Source: Caulobacter sp. CCH9-E1 (GTDB lineage: Bacteria; Pseudomonadota; Alphaproteobacteria; Caulobacterales; Caulobacteraceae). From it: a stretch of DNA of 23,735 nt. This document shows, one piece after another, positions 6,814-14,945 of this stretch. Where the stretch lies: assembly GCF_001556515.1 (NCBI RefSeq), contig NZ_LSJA01000374.1, forward strand, positions 1-23,735, read 5' to 3'. The notes below the pieces were generated by a model that made no database searches, was not told the origin of the DNA, and saw nothing but the letters and a program-made list of their open reading frames with translations. Both the position numbers and the translations under genes were made by a program. How positions within the stretch are numbered: the first letter of the stretch is position 1; each line of letters starts with the position of its first letter.

Positions 6814-7232
6814 TCGTCCTCGACACCAACGTCATTTCGGAGCTGATGCGGCGCGAGCCTGACCCGACAGTCATGGCGTGGATCGCCGAGCAGCCGATGG
6901 CAGGCGTGTTCACGACGACGCTGACACAGGCGGAAATCTTCTATGGCTTGGCGCTGCTTCCCGAGGGACGCCGCCGCGATGATCTGCTGGCGGCTGCGCG
7001 TCCGATGTTCGAGGTCGATTTGGCAGGCCGCGTGCTGCCGTTCGATACCGAAGCGGCGCTTGCATATCCCGAGATCGCCGCCAGGCGGAAACAGGGCGGC
7101 AAGCCGATCAGCCAGATTGACGCGCAAATCGCGGCGATCGTGCGCTCGCGCGGCGCGCGGCTGGCGACTCGTAATGTGCGCGACTTTGCCGAATGTGGGA
7201 TCACAGTCGTCGATCCGTGGGGCGAAGCATGA
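6810..7232 (+). CDS. PIN-domain toxin (VapC/FitB type)
   Basis: A 140-residue ribonuclease-type toxin with a single PIN domain. Acidic active-site residues can be seen: Asp5 in MIVLDTNVISEL, the Glu of TQAEIFYG, the Asp of SQIDAQIAAI and the Asp of ATRNVRDF near the C-terminus. PIN toxins cut RNA (often tRNA) with Mg2+. The gene overlaps the antitoxin stop by four bases, the usual arrangement. In this element it probably serves post-segregational stabilisation, which is inference from context. The complete domain and all motifs suggest it is functional. The specific RNA target cannot be predicted. Confidence 0.93.
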   Translation: MIVLDTNVISELMRREPDPTVMAWIAEQPMAGVFTTTLTQAEIFYGLALLPEGRRRDDLLAAARPMFEVDLAGRVLPFDTEAALAYPEIAARRKQGGKPISQIDAQIAAIVRSRGARLATRNVRDFAECGITVVDPWGEA

Positions 7233-7314
7233 CGCCCGCCGTCGCGCGCCCCTATCTGCGCTTCGCCCCGCGAGAGGCTTTGCGCGGGATGCGGTCGCGC
7301 GGCAGCCTGCCGCG

Positions 7315-7560
7315 ATGGCCCTTCCTCGCAAGCTCCGCCGTCGCACGCCTCGCCGCTGGGCCGAGTGCCCGGATGACCTGCATGACTACACCAACCGCGT
7401 CGCGCCACGCCGGGCTTCGCGCCGAGCGCGCGAGGATGATGGGCAGATCGTCGTCACCGACGATTGGCCCGAGCAAGTTCCGATCGGCGACGCGGAATTG
7501 CGCGCGATCGAAGGCCACATGCGGCAGGAGCTGGACAAGCTGTTGGGGCCGCTACCGTGA
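7315..7560 (+). CDS. Small protein of unknown function before the recombinase
   Basis: An 81-residue protein I cannot name. The first 40 residues are strongly basic and Arg-rich (MALPRKLRRRTPRRW). The second half is acidic and looks like a folded protein (REDDGQIVVTDDWPEQVPIGDAELRAIEGHMRQ, shown here only as context, residues about 39-71). This charge split, and its stop codon only 18 bases before the recombinase ATG, suggest a real gene co-transcribed with the recombinase, perhaps an accessory or directionality factor. The start at 7315 is the first ATG in frame after the toxin stop; its ribosome site is weak. The overlapping frame starting near 7228 is Ser/Arg-rich and looks spurious. Confidence 0.6.
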   Translation: MALPRKLRRRTPRRWAECPDDLHDYTNRVAPRRASRRAREDDGQIVVTDDWPEQVPIGDAELRAIEGHMRQELDKLLGPLP

Positions 7561-7578
7561 AGTGAGGAGTGAAGCGTC

Positions 7579-9264
7579 ATGACCAAGGCCGTCTTGCGAC
7601 GACACGAGGATGAGGCGCCGGTCGTCGCGACCGCCCGCGCTGCTCTTTACCTGCGCGTTTCGACAGGCCGGCAGGCCGACAGCGACTTGTCGATTCCCGA
7701 CCAGCGTCGTCAGATCGAAGACTACTGCCTGTCGCGCGGTTGGGAGGTCGCGGCCGAGTTCGTCGAACCGGGCAACACCGCGACCGATGATCGTCGCCCA
7801 GCCTTCCAAGCGATGATCGACGCGGCGATGGTCAAGCCGCCGACGTTCAACGTCATTCTCGTTCACAGCTTCTCGCGCTTCTTCCGCGACCAGTTCCAGT
7901 TCGAGTTCTACGTCCGCAAGCTGGCTAAGAACGGGGTGCGACTCATCTCGATCACGCAAGATCTGGGCGACGATCCAATGAGCGTGATGATGCGTCAGAT
8001 CATGACGCTGTTCGACGAGTATCAGTCAAAGGAGAACGGCAAGCACACTTTGCGGGCGATGAAGGAGAATGCCCGGCAAGGCTTCTGGAACGGCGCACGC
8101 GCGCCGATCGGCTATCGCGTGATCGCGGCCGGCGAGCGCGGCGCGAAGATCAAGAAGAAGCTGGAGATCGACCCGATCCAGGCCGAGACGGTGCGCCGCA
8201 TCTACCGCATGGCGCTCAATGGCGTCGATAACCGCGGCCCCATGGGCCTCAAGTCGATCGCCACCTGGCTCAACGAAAACAACATCCGCACCCGCGATGG
8301 CGGGCGCTGGGGCTTGGGCGCGGTGCATCAGGTTCTCACGCGCACGACCTATATCGGCCAGCACCGCTTCAACACCCGCGACCACAAGACGAAAACGCCG
8401 AAGCCGGAGAGCGAGCACGCCATCATGGAAGTGCCGGCGATCGTCTCGGAAGCCGAGTTCGAGGCGGTCCAGCGCTCGCTCAAGGCGCGCAGCCCGAAGA
8501 TGATGGCGCCAATGGCGGTGGGCGGTCCGACGCTGCTCACCGGCATCTGCTTCTGCGCGTGCTGCGGCGGCGCGATGACGCTGCGCACGGGCACCAGCAG
8601 CGTCGGGCGGGAATATCGCTATTATACCTGCTCGACGAAGGCGCGGCAGGGTGCGACCGGCTGTCCCGGCATCACGGTGCCGATGGACCGGCTCAACGAG
8701 GCCGTGGTCGATCATCTCGAAGCCCGGCTGCTCGACCCGGTGCGGCTCGAAGCTCTGATGGATCAGATCCTCGAACGCCGCGACGAGTGGGTTAACCAGC
8801 GCCGCGAGCATGTCGCCGACCTTGAGCGGCGTGCGACCGAGGCGGAAGCGAAGCTCAAGCGCCTCTATGATGCGATTGAGAACGGCGTCATCGACGTGAG
8901 CGATCCATCGCTCAAGGATCGTATCGCCGAGCTCACCGCGACGCGCGACCAGGCCAAGGGCGATTCCGAGCGCGCCTTGGCCCATATCGCGAAGATCGGC
9001 CCGGCGATCACGCCGGAGAGCCTGCGCGCCTTCGCGGCCGCCCTCAAAAAGAAGCTGCGGCAGGGCGACGGCACGTTCGCCCGCGATCAGGTTCGCGCCG
9101 TGGCGCAGCGGGTTGAAGTGGTGAGCCGGAAGGAGGTCCGCATCCGTGGGCTGCGGAGCGAGCTGCTCCGAACCCTAACCGCCGCCTCTGGCGTAGAGGC
9201 GGCGGTGCTAGGCGTTCGTGCCTTTGAACCGAAATGGCGCACCCGACACGATTCGAACGTGTGA
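7579..9264 (+). CDS. Large serine recombinase (integrase)
   Basis: A 561-residue site-specific recombinase that probably integrates and excises the element. Residues 20-165 are the resolvase-type catalytic domain: Ser28 in [10 protein letters not shown] is the nucleophile, with the Arg cluster HSFSRFFRD at 96-104. Residues about 168-300 form the recombinase domain. A zinc ribbon follows, with cysteines 324, 326, 328, 329, 351 and 362. A coiled coil lies at about 395-430 and a C-terminal DNA-binding part ends in WRTRHDSNV. The last codons lie inside the tRNA-Arg gene on the other strand, as expected if the attachment site is in the tRNA. GAGG precedes the ATG by 11 bases. All motifs are intact, so it is probably active. 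Confidence 0.95.
   Translation: MTKAVLRRHEDEAPVVATARAALYLRVSTGRQADSDLSIPDQRRQIEDYCLSRGWEVAAEFVEPGNTATDDRRPAFQAMIDAAMVKPPTFNVILVHSFSRFFRDQFQFEFYVRKLAKNGVRLISITQDLGDDPMSVMMRQIMTLFDEYQSKENGKHTLRAMKENARQGFWNGARAPIGYRVIAAGERGAKIKKKLEIDPIQAETVRRIYRMALNGVDNRGPMGLKSIATWLNENNIRTRDGGRWGLGAVHQVLTRTTYIGQHRFNTRDHKTKTPKPESEHAIMEVPAIVSEAEFEAVQRSLKARSPKMMAPMAVGGPTLLTGICFCACCGGAMTLRTGTSSVGREYRYYTCSTKARQGATGCPGITVPMDRLNEAVVDHLEARLLDPVRLEALMDQILERRDEWVNQRREHVADLERRATEAEAKLKRLYDAIENGVIDVSDPSLKDRIAELTATRDQAKGDSERALAHIAKIGPAITPESLRAFAAALKKKLRQGDGTFARDQVRAVAQRVEVVSRKEVRIRGLRSELLRTLTAASGVEAAVLGVRAFEPKWRTRHDSNV
9178..9206 (-). terminator. Hairpin in position of a tRNA-Arg terminator
   Basis: Perfect 12-bp stem ACCGCCGCCTCT (9178-9189) and AGAGGCGGCGGT (9195-9206), loop of five. 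It is 28 bases past the tRNA 3' end on the minus strand and is followed by TAGGGTT. It lies within the recombinase coding sequence, so it may be a terminator supplied by the element, or an att-site feature. Confidence 0.5.
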
Positions 9265-9311
9265 CCTTTGCCTTCGGAGGGCAACGCTCTATCCAGCTGA
9301 GCTACGGGTGC
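9235..9311 (-). tRNA. tRNA-Arg (anticodon CCG)
   Basis: A full cloverleaf on the minus strand: acceptor GCACCCG with CGGGTGC, D arm GCTCAGCTGGATAGAGC, anticodon stem TTGCC/GGCAA with loop CTCCGAA (anticodon CCG), T arm ACACG-TTCGAAT-CGTGT, discriminator G and encoded CCA (9235-9237). Length 77 with CCA. The 3' third is shared with the end of the recombinase gene and is a typical integration target, with the element restoring the tRNA sequence. Confidence 0.97.
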
Positions 9312-9329
9312 ATCCCTTGCGGGAAGCGG

Positions 9330-9360
9330 GTCTTAGCCGAAAGGCGGCCGGGGCGCAAAC
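9330..9360 (-). promoter_or_regulatory. Possible tRNA-Arg promoter
   Basis: On the minus strand GTTTGCG (9354-9360), 16 bases, GCTAAGAC (9330-9337). The second box matches seven of eight positions of the Caulobacter housekeeping -10 consensus GCTANAWC and lies 18 bases upstream of the tRNA 5' end. The -35 is weak. Confidence 0.4.
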
Positions 9361-9378
9361 GGTCTTGCGGGGAGCGGC

Positions 9379-10695
9379 TTACGCCGCCCCCATGTAGATG
9401 AAGCGGGCGACGAACAGGGCCGCCAGCACGAACAGCAGCCAGTCGCTTTTCTTTGCCTGCCCTCGGACCAGCTTCAGCCCGGCATAGGCGGTGATGCCGA
9501 AGGCCAGGCCGTTGGCGATCGAAAAGGTCAGGGGAATGGCGATCACGGTCAGGAACGCCGGGATCGCGACGCCGGGATCCTCCCAGTCCACGTCGACCAG
9601 CGCGCCGACCATCATCGAGCCGACGATGATCAGGGCCGGCGCCGTGGCTGCGGCGGGGATCGCCTGGACCCAGGGCGCGAAGAACAGGGTGACCAGGAAG
9701 AGCACGCCGACCACGACCGCCGTCAGGCCCGTGCGGCCGCCGGCGGCGACGCCGGAGGCGCTCTCGATATAGCTGACCACGGTCGAGGTGCCGGCCAGGG
9801 AGCCGCCAATGGTCGCGATCGAGTCGGCGGTCAGGATGCGGTTGAGGCGCGGAATCGTCCCGTCCGGCTGGACGAGGCCGGCTTTCTTGGTCACCGCGAC
9901 CAGGGTCCCGACATTGTCGAACAGGTCGACGAACAGGAAGACGAAGATCACCTCGGCCAGCGCCATGCCCATGCCGCTGTTCAGGTGCAGCGCCGCGGGG
10001 ACGTCTAGCTTGAAGGCCGTGGCCGTCAGAGCCGCCAGGCCGTACTCGCCGGGAACGATCTTGGCGAGGCCCAGGGCCCAGCCCGCGACGGCGGCGACCA
10101 GGATGCCGATCAGGATCGCGCCCTTCACCCGCCAGACCATCAGGCCGCCCATGACGAGAAGGCCCAGGATGGCGAGGGCGGCGTTGGGCTTGGTGAGGTC
10201 GCCGAGCGCTACGGTCGTGGCCGGATCGGCGACGATGACGCCGGCTTCCTTGAGGCCGATGAAGGCGATGAACAGGCCCACGCCGGCGGCGACGGCCGAG
10301 AACAGCGGGCGCGGAATGGCGCCGACGATCAACTGCCGAATGCCCGCGACGGTGAGAACCAAGAAGGCCACGCCGGACAGAAAGACGCAGCCCAACGCCG
10401 TCTCCCAAGGCAGGCCCATGCCCTTGACCACGGTGAAGGTGAAATAGGCGTTGAGCCCCATCCCGGGCGCCAGGGCGATCGGATAGTTGGCGATCAGGCC
10501 CATCAGGATGCTGCCGAAGCCGGCGGCGAGGCAGGTGGCCGCCGCCACGGCCGCGATCGGCATGCCCGCCTGGCCCAGGATCGTCGGATTGACGATCACG
10601 ATGTAGGCCATGGTCAGGAAGGTGGTGAAACCGGCCAGCACCTCGGTGCGCACCGAGGTTCCTTGAGCCGACAGCTTGAACATCCGTTCGATCAT
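9379..10695 (-). CDS. AzgA-type purine (adenine/guanine/hypoxanthine) permease
   Basis: A 438-residue inner-membrane permease of the NCS2/AzgA branch, which takes up purine bases by proton symport. Visible signatures: NPTILGQAG and [10 protein letters not shown] in the N-terminal third, [19 protein letters not shown] in the middle, and [21 protein letters not shown], the conserved substrate-site region. About 12-14 hydrophobic segments fit the family length of 430-450. ATG at 10695 was chosen: GGGGGA lies seven bases upstream, while the TTG at 10710 lies in the upstream gene. It starts one base after the stop codon of the NUP-family gene, so the two form an operon for purine salvage. The first core gene beyond the tRNA junction. 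Confidence 0.94.
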   Translation of the reverse strand: MIERMFKLSAQGTSVRTEVLAGFTTFLTMAYIVIVNPTILGQAGMPIAAVAAATCLAAGFGSILMGLIANYPIALAPGMGLNAYFTFTVVKGMGLPWETALGCVFLSGVAFLVLTVAGIRQLIVGAIPRPLFSAVAAGVGLFIAFIGLKEAGVIVADPATTVALGDLTKPNAALAILGLLVMGGLMVWRVKGAILIGILVAAVAGWALGLAKIVPGEYGLAALTATAFKLDVPAALHLNSGMGMALAEVIFVFLFVDLFDNVGTLVAVTKKAGLVQPDGTIPRLNRILTADSIATIGGSLAGTSTVVSYIESASGVAAGGRTGLTAVVVGVLFLVTLFFAPWVQAIPAAATAPALIIVGSMMVGALVDVDWEDPGVAIPAFLTVIAIPLTFSIANGLAFGITAYAGLKLVRGQAKKSDWLLFVLAALFVARFIYMGAA

Positions 10696-10696
10696 T

Positions 10697-11752
10697 TCAC
10701 CGTCCCCCAACGGACGCCGCGCTGGGCGTATTGGTTTCGTAGCGATCCCAGTGGCTTGTCAGCTCGCGCACCACGACCGAGCCCACACGGTAGGCCGAGT
10801 CGAACGCGGCCTGCGCGCCCTCGCCGTGGAAGGCGCGCGGGAACTCCGGAGCGCCTGTCGGCGCGCGCGAGTAGTTGCTGGCCGTCCGCAGCACCAGGAC
10901 ACGCGAGAAGTCGACCTTGCCGGCCTTCGCATAGAGGTCGAGCACGTCCATGATGCCCTGGTCCTCGCAGTCGGTCATCGTGAAGGTCCCCGCGCCGTCG
11001 GTCCAAAGGCGGACCCAGTCCTCGGCCCATTGAGTGCGACGCGCGCCGTGCCAGAAGCGAGTGGCCCCCAGCGCCTCGCCCTTCAGGACGAAAGGCGGCT
11101 TGGCGGCGTTGCCGTCGCTGGCGTAGGGCGCGCGCAGGCCCGCCAAGGCCGGGCTGTCGGGGATAGGCGTCTTCACGGTCAGGCCATACGCCCAGTCCAC
11201 GAGCCGCCAGTTCAGCGCCCAGACCATGCCCGACGAACCTTCCGCCGAGCCCTTCACATTGGGTTTGTCGGTTTCCAGCGAATAGAGACCGTAGGGCCAG
11301 TCAGCCGGGATCTCGCGATCGTCGACCTCGTAAATGGGATCGGCGTCCACGACGTAGCGCGCCCAGGCGGCGCTGCCGATCGACGCCGCCTTGGGGTCGA
11401 CGCCGGCGATGCCCGCCACGATCCAGTAGGTCTTGGAGAAATCGAACTGCTTGGAAAGGATCAGGGCGGCGACGCTTTCCCGCGCCCGCGCGCGCATGTC
11501 GGTCATCACGCCCAGCACGCCGGTCTCGGGCGACCAGCGGGCCGCGTGGCGCAGGCCGGGGACGGGGATGGTCTCCTTCAGCGGCAGGCCCTCGACCCAC
11601 GGCTGGAACTCGCCGGGCCGGTCGCCGGTCACCTCGCCGATCTCGAAGGTCGTCAGCACCACGACCTTGACGGGGATGGGCTTGGCCTCTTGCGCCTGGG
11701 CCAAGGTCGAAAGACCCAGGCATAGCGCCACAACAAGTCCCAGAAGCCGCAT
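10697..11752 (-). CDS. Purine nucleoside permease (NUP) family protein, periplasmic
   Basis: A 351-residue protein of the NUP family (related to fungal purine nucleoside permeases and to nucleoside phosphorylase-like folds). The first 20 residues are a clear signal peptide with a cleavage site after AQA, so the mature protein is periplasmic or outer-membrane associated. Family motifs: KVVVLTTFEIGE near the N-terminus, WIVAGIAGVDP, GSAAWARYVVD, and TDCEDQGIMDVLD with RVLVLRTASNYSRAP in the C-terminal third. ATG at 11752 has GAGGGG seven bases upstream; ATG at 11758 is too close to it. It is one base upstream of the permease gene. Likely role: capturing or cleaving nucleosides and handing the base to the permease. 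This is inference; the biochemistry of bacterial members is poorly known. Confidence 0.9.
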   Translation of the reverse strand: MRLLGLVVALCLGLSTLAQAQEAKPIPVKVVVLTTFEIGEVTGDRPGEFQPWVEGLPLKETIPVPGLRHAARWSPETGVLGVMTDMRARARESVAALILSKQFDFSKTYWIVAGIAGVDPKAASIGSAAWARYVVDADPIYEVDDREIPADWPYGLYSLETDKPNVKGSAEGSSGMVWALNWRLVDWAYGLTVKTPIPDSPALAGLRAPYASDGNAAKPPFVLKGEALGATRFWHGARRTQWAEDWVRLWTDGAGTFTMTDCEDQGIMDVLDLYAKAGKVDFSRVLVLRTASNYSRAPTGAPEFPRAFHGEGAQAAFDSAYRVGSVVVRELTSHWDRYETNTPSAASVGGR

Positions 11753-11850
11753 TGTCATACCCCTCACGCGCAAATCGCGGCGAAGCTGGCGCGCTGCGGC
11801 GAGCCTGGCAAGCGCGTTTGTCGCCGCTGACTGGGCGTGGGATGAGCTGA

Positions 11851-12813
11851 CTAGTCCTTGGTCGGGTCGGCCGCGTTCGGATCGCCATAGGTCAGGGCGA
11901 CGAAGACATCCTCGAGGTCCGGATCCTCGGTGGCGATGTCCTTGATCAGCAACCCGCTGGCGCGGACCGCGGCCAGAACCTGTTCGACGCTGGACTGGCC
12001 GGTGCGATAGGTGACCGAGAAGGCTCCGCCCGCGCGCAGCTTGGTGTCGAAGCCCGCCAAGGCCGGCGCGGCCGTCACGGGCTGCTCCGGCGTGACCACG
12101 ACGTTGCGGCTGTCCATCCGGCGCAGCAAGGTCCCAGTCGGCTCGCAGGCCACCACCTCGCCGCGATTGATGATCGCGATCTGGTCGCAGAGCTCCTGGG
12201 CCTCTTCCAGGTAGTGGGTGGTCAGCACGATGGTGACGCCGAGCTCGTTCAGACCCGTCACATACTGCCAAAGCTGGCGGCGCAGCTCGACGTCCACGCC
12301 GGCGGTGGGTTCGTCGAGGATCAGCACCGGCGGCTGGTGGACCATGGCCTTGGCGACCATCAGGCGGCGCTTCATGCCGCCCGACAGTTGGCGGACATAG
12401 GCGCCGGCCTTGTCGCCGAGACCCAGGGCGTTCAGCAACTCGTCCGTCCGGCGCTCGCGCTTGGGCACGCCATAAAAGCCCGCCTGGACCTCCAGGGACT
12501 CGCGTGGGGTGAAGAAGACGTCGGCGGCCAGTTCCTGCGGCACCACGCCGATGGCCGCGCGGGCGTCACGCGGGCGCTGGTCGATGTCGCGACCCCAGAT
12601 CCGCACCGTGCCCGAACTCTTGCGGACCAGGCCGGCCAGGATGTTGATGAAGGTCGACTTGCCCGCGCCATTGGGGCCCAGGAGGCCAAAGATCGAGCCG
12701 CGCGGGACCTTCAGGTCGATGCCGTTCAGCGCGCGCTTCTCGGGCGAGGTCTTGGTGGCGGCGTAGGTCTTGTAGAGGCCTTCGGCTTCGATGGCGTAGG
12801 CGGGCAGGTCCAT
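11851..12813 (-). CDS. ABC-2 type transporter ATPase
   Basis: A 320-residue cytoplasmic ATPase of an exporter. Seen: Walker A GPNGAGKST, Q-loop VVPQE, signature LSGGMKRRL, Walker B LILDEPTAGVD and the switch TTHYLEEA. The C-terminal about 80 residues form the extra domain found in NodI/DrrA/YadG-like ATPases. Such ATPases work with an ABC-2 membrane permease. No permease gene lies next to it on either side in this window, so its partner is elsewhere or it acts alone. Start ATG at 12813 gives MDLPAYAIEAEGLYKTY, the normal N-terminus; the longer frame upstream is Arg-rich and overlaps the divergent promoter region. The ribosome site is weak. Substrate unknown. Confidence 0.93.
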   Translation of the reverse strand: MDLPAYAIEAEGLYKTYAATKTSPEKRALNGIDLKVPRGSIFGLLGPNGAGKSTFINILAGLVRKSSGTVRIWGRDIDQRPRDARAAIGVVPQELAADVFFTPRESLEVQAGFYGVPKRERRTDELLNALGLGDKAGAYVRQLSGGMKRRLMVAKAMVHQPPVLILDEPTAGVDVELRRQLWQYVTGLNELGVTIVLTTHYLEEAQELCDQIAIINRGEVVACEPTGTLLRRMDSRNVVVTPEQPVTAAPALAGFDTKLRAGGAFSVTYRTGQSSVEQVLAAVRASGLLIKDIATEDPDLEDVFVALTYGDPNAADPTKD

Positions 12814-12964
12814 GGATCGTCCAGAATGCAAACGGCGAGGCCGGAAACGCCGCGAGAAGGGCCCCCGGAGGCGCGCGTCGATTGACGGCGCCTTTCGGCG
12901 TCGCATAGGTATGCCTCGTTCGCGGCGACGCCAAGGCCGCGATCCGAATTCGAGGACTCCCAAG
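12814..12964. promoter_or_regulatory. Divergent promoter region (ABC ATPase / zinc-finger gene)
   Basis: 151 bases between divergent starts. On the plus strand TTGACGG (12882-12888) matches the Caulobacter -35 box TTGACGS, but the downstream -10 (around GCATAGGTATG, 12903-12913) is weak. No distinct box was seen for the minus strand. Confidence 0.35.
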
Positions 12965-13249
12965 ATGGCCAAGGCCAAGACTCCGACCGCCAACGCGACC
13001 GTTCCGACCGCCATGGACCCGGCGGCGATCGCCGGTCCCGCGCCGGAGACGATCATGGTTCGCTCGCACCGCATCGCCTGCGATGGCGTCGGCGGGGCCC
13101 TGGGCCATCCGCGCGTCTGGCTTGAGATGGGCGCGGCCGGCTTCGTCGACTGCCCCTACTGCGATCGTCGCTTCGTCGCGGCGACGGCCGAAGGCGACGA
13201 GGACGAGCAACTCGCGCCGGGCGTCTACGAAGGCGCTGGCGGCCACTAA
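12965..13249 (+). CDS. CHCC-type zinc-finger protein
   Basis: A 94-residue protein with the CHCC zinc-finger domain (zf-CHCC, related to mitochondrial complex I subunit NDUFS6). Core: VRSHRIACDGVGGALGHPRVWLEM and FVDCPYCDRRF; the ligands are the Cys of ACDG, the His of GHPR and the two Cys of CPYC. The first about 30 residues are a low-complexity Ala/Thr/Pro tail. In alphaproteobacteria this small protein is very common; the NDUFS6 link suggests association with NADH dehydrogenase, which is not shown here. ATG at 12965 has GAGG nine bases upstream; an internal ATG at 13013 is possible. The next gene begins three bases after its stop, so they are co-transcribed. Confidence 0.92.
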   Translation: MAKAKTPTANATVPTAMDPAAIAGPAPETIMVRSHRIACDGVGGALGHPRVWLEMGAAGFVDCPYCDRRFVAATAEGDEDEQLAPGVYEGAGGH

Positions 13250-13252
13250 GCC

Positions 13253-13687
13253 GTGGACGACAGCGTGCCGCCGGGCCAGCGGGCCGAGACCCTCGCCAAG
13301 GCCTGGGAGAAGGCCGAGTGGCCAAGCGAGGCGCCGGTCCTGCGCGCCATCGCCATGCCGTCCGACACCAATCCCGAAGGCGACATCTTCGGCGGTTGGC
13401 TGCTGTCCCAGATGGACTTGGCCGCGGCCTCGATCGCGTTCCACCGCGCCGCGGGCCGCTGCGCCACCATCGCCATCGACGGCATGACCTTCATCAGCCC
13501 GGTCTTCGTCGGCGACGAGGTCAGCCTGTTCGCCAAGGTGATCCACACGGGCCGCACCTCTCTCAAGGTCGCCGTCGAGGCGTGGCGTCGCCGCCGGGAC
13601 GGGGAGCAGGCGCACAAGGTGACCGAAGGCGTCTTCACCTTCGTGGCCATCGACGAGCACCGCAAGCCGCGGCCCTTGCCGGTTTAG
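13253..13687 (+). CDS. Acyl-CoA thioesterase, YciA-like hotdog fold
   Basis: A 144-residue cytoplasmic thioesterase hydrolysing acyl-CoA. The segment AMPSDTNPEGDIFGGWLLSQMD (about residues 34-55) holds the hotdog helix and catalytic Asp of the YciA/BACH group, followed by TIAIDGMTFISPVFVGDEVS. Translation starts at GTG 13253, three bases after the zinc-finger gene, with no independent ribosome site, so coupling is likely. The stop codon TAG (13685-13687) overlaps the stop of the convergent VIT1-type gene by four bases. Length is normal (130-160). Chain-length specificity is not predictable. Confidence 0.93.
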   Translation: MDDSVPPGQRAETLAKAWEKAEWPSEAPVLRAIAMPSDTNPEGDIFGGWLLSQMDLAAASIAFHRAAGRCATIAIDGMTFISPVFVGDEVSLFAKVIHTGRTSLKVAVEAWRRRRDGEQAHKVTEGVFTFVAIDEHRKPRPLPV

Positions 13688-14385
13688 ACCACCGCGCCGA
13701 ACGCCTTGCCGATCAAGGCGGTGGCCGCCAGCGCCAGGACGCCCCAGAAGGTCACCCGGATCACCGATTTCAGCGGCGGCGCGCCGCCCGCCCAGGCGCC
13801 GAGCCAGCCCAGCACGGCCAGCGCCGCCAGGGTGGCCGCCGTGACGACCGGGATCATCACCTGAAGGGGCGCGATCGCGGTGACCGCCAGCGGCATGGCC
13901 GCGCCCAAGGCGAAGGTCGCCGCCGAGGTCAGGGCGGCCTGGACCGGCCGCGCGGTCAGGTGCTCGGAAATGCCCAGTTCGTCGCGCGCATGGGCGGCCA
14001 GCGCATCGCCCGCGTTCAGCTGCATGGCGACTTGACGGGCGAGGTCCGGCGTCAGGCCGCGCGAGACATAGATCGCGGTCATCTCGTCCAGCTCTTCTTC
14101 CGGTCTGGTCGCCAACTCCTGGCGTTCGCGGGCCAAGTCGGCGGCCTCGCTGTCGGCCTGCGAGCTGACCGAGACATACTCGCCCGCCGCCATCGACATC
14201 GCGCCGGCGACCAGGCCCGCGCCGGCGGCCAGCAGGACCGCGCCGCGCGTGGTCTCCGCCGCCGCGACGCCGACGACGAGCGCCGCCGTCGACACGATGC
14301 CGTCATTCGCGCCCAGGACGGCCGCGCGCAGCCAGCCGATCCGCGACACCGCGTGATGCTCGACGTGCGCCTTCAACCGAGCCAT
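13684..14385 (-). CDS. VIT1/CCC1 family Fe/Mn transporter
   Basis: A 233-residue membrane protein of the VIT1/CCC1 family, which moves Fe2+ or Mn2+ out of the cytoplasm by proton exchange. Seen: IGWLRAAVLGANDGIVSTAALVVGVA in the first helix, AGAMSMAAGEYVSVSSQADSE with the conserved Met/Glu site, a cytoplasmic loop rich in acidic residues (REEL/EELDEM, about 85-110) that serves as metal-binding domain, and three C-terminal helices. It lacks the ferritin-like N-terminal domain of MbfA proteins. Start ATG 14385 gives the normal N-terminus. Convergent with and overlapping the thioesterase by four bases. Confidence 0.93.
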   Translation of the reverse strand: MARLKAHVEHHAVSRIGWLRAAVLGANDGIVSTAALVVGVAAAETTRGAVLLAAGAGLVAGAMSMAAGEYVSVSSQADSEAADLARERQELATRPEEELDEMTAIYVSRGLTPDLARQVAMQLNAGDALAAHARDELGISEHLTARPVQAALTSAATFALGAAMPLAVTAIAPLQVMIPVVTAATLAALAVLGWLGAWAGGAPPLKSVIRVTFWGVLALAATALIGKAFGAVV

Positions 14386-14464
14386 GGTCGCACCCTTGAT
14401 CGAATTCGACCAAAGGAGGACCCAGGCGGTTGCGTCGGGTCAAGCCTGGCGGCTGCTTACGGGT

Positions 14465-14941
14465 CTAGTGCGACAGGTCGAACCGGGCCGGCGCGACGCC
14501 GAGCCACGCGCAGATGTTGAGGATGACCTGGCGCTCCTCGGCCTCAAGCCCGCCGTCGGCGATCGACACCGCCACCGCCGCGGCGGCGACCTCCACGGCC
14601 TCCGCTCGTCCCTTGAGCTGGCGGATCATCATCTCCGCCTCCGCCCGCGCCTCCTCCGGGCGCGTCTCGAACCGGGCGTCCAGGGCCTCGAAGGCTTCGA
14701 GCACGTCATCGACGCCAAACGGGATCAGCCCCGCCTGGCCGCGAATGCGGTCCAGCATCCGCCCCCGCTCCTCGGTCGAGACCTCGCCATCGGCGTGGGC
14801 GATCAGGGCGCAGGCCGCCACCACGGCGTCGAGCTGCTCCAGCTGGCGCGGCGTCCAGACGTCGGTCGGCGCGAGCGCCTTGCGCAGGGCGTTGTTCATG
14901 AGCTTTTCCTCGTTGTCGTTATCATTGACGGCCTTGGCCAT
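14465..14941 (-). CDS. TerB-like protein
   Basis: A 158-residue soluble, all-helical protein of the TerB group (tellurite-resistance-like metal-binding fold). Two acidic repeats, IAHADGEVSTEERGRM and VSIADGGLEAEERQVI, are the expected EF-hand-like calcium/metal sites of the fold. ATG at 14941 starts four bases after the stop of the small upstream gene and would be translationally coupled; ATG at 14899 has the better ribosome site (GAGG, eight bases away) and would give 144 residues, so the start is open. Only a single TerB protein is present without a ter cluster, so tellurite resistance should not be assumed. Confidence 0.8.
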   Translation of the reverse strand: MAKAVNDNDNEEKLMNNALRKALAPTDVWTPRQLEQLDAVVAACALIAHADGEVSTEERGRMLDRIRGQAGLIPFGVDDVLEAFEALDARFETRPEEARAEAEMMIRQLKGRAEAVEVAAAAVAVSIADGGLEAEERQVILNICAWLGVAPARFDLSH

Positions 14942-14945
14942 GATC

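Larger units (their letters stand above)
1..9264. mobile_element. Integrated element (ICE- or island-like), right part only
   Basis: Seen: DUF2285 remnant, DUF932, DUF736, a metal-resistance cassette, a ParB-like protein, a toxin-antitoxin pair and a large serine recombinase, followed at once by a tRNA-Arg gene that overlaps the recombinase 3' end. Known: this set (DUF2285, DUF932, DUF736, large ParB, recombinase) recurs in integrative elements and plasmids of sphingomonads and rhizobia. Inferred: the right boundary is in the tRNA 3' half. The left end and any conjugation or replication genes lie outside the window, and no second copy of the tRNA 3' end was found inside it. Whether the element is still mobile cannot be judged. 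Confidence 0.8.

Noticed and set aside
12566..13660. 364-residue minus-strand frame across the zinc-finger and thioesterase genes
   Set aside because: Antisense to two genes with clear family motifs; its end merely overlaps the ABC ATPase in another frame.
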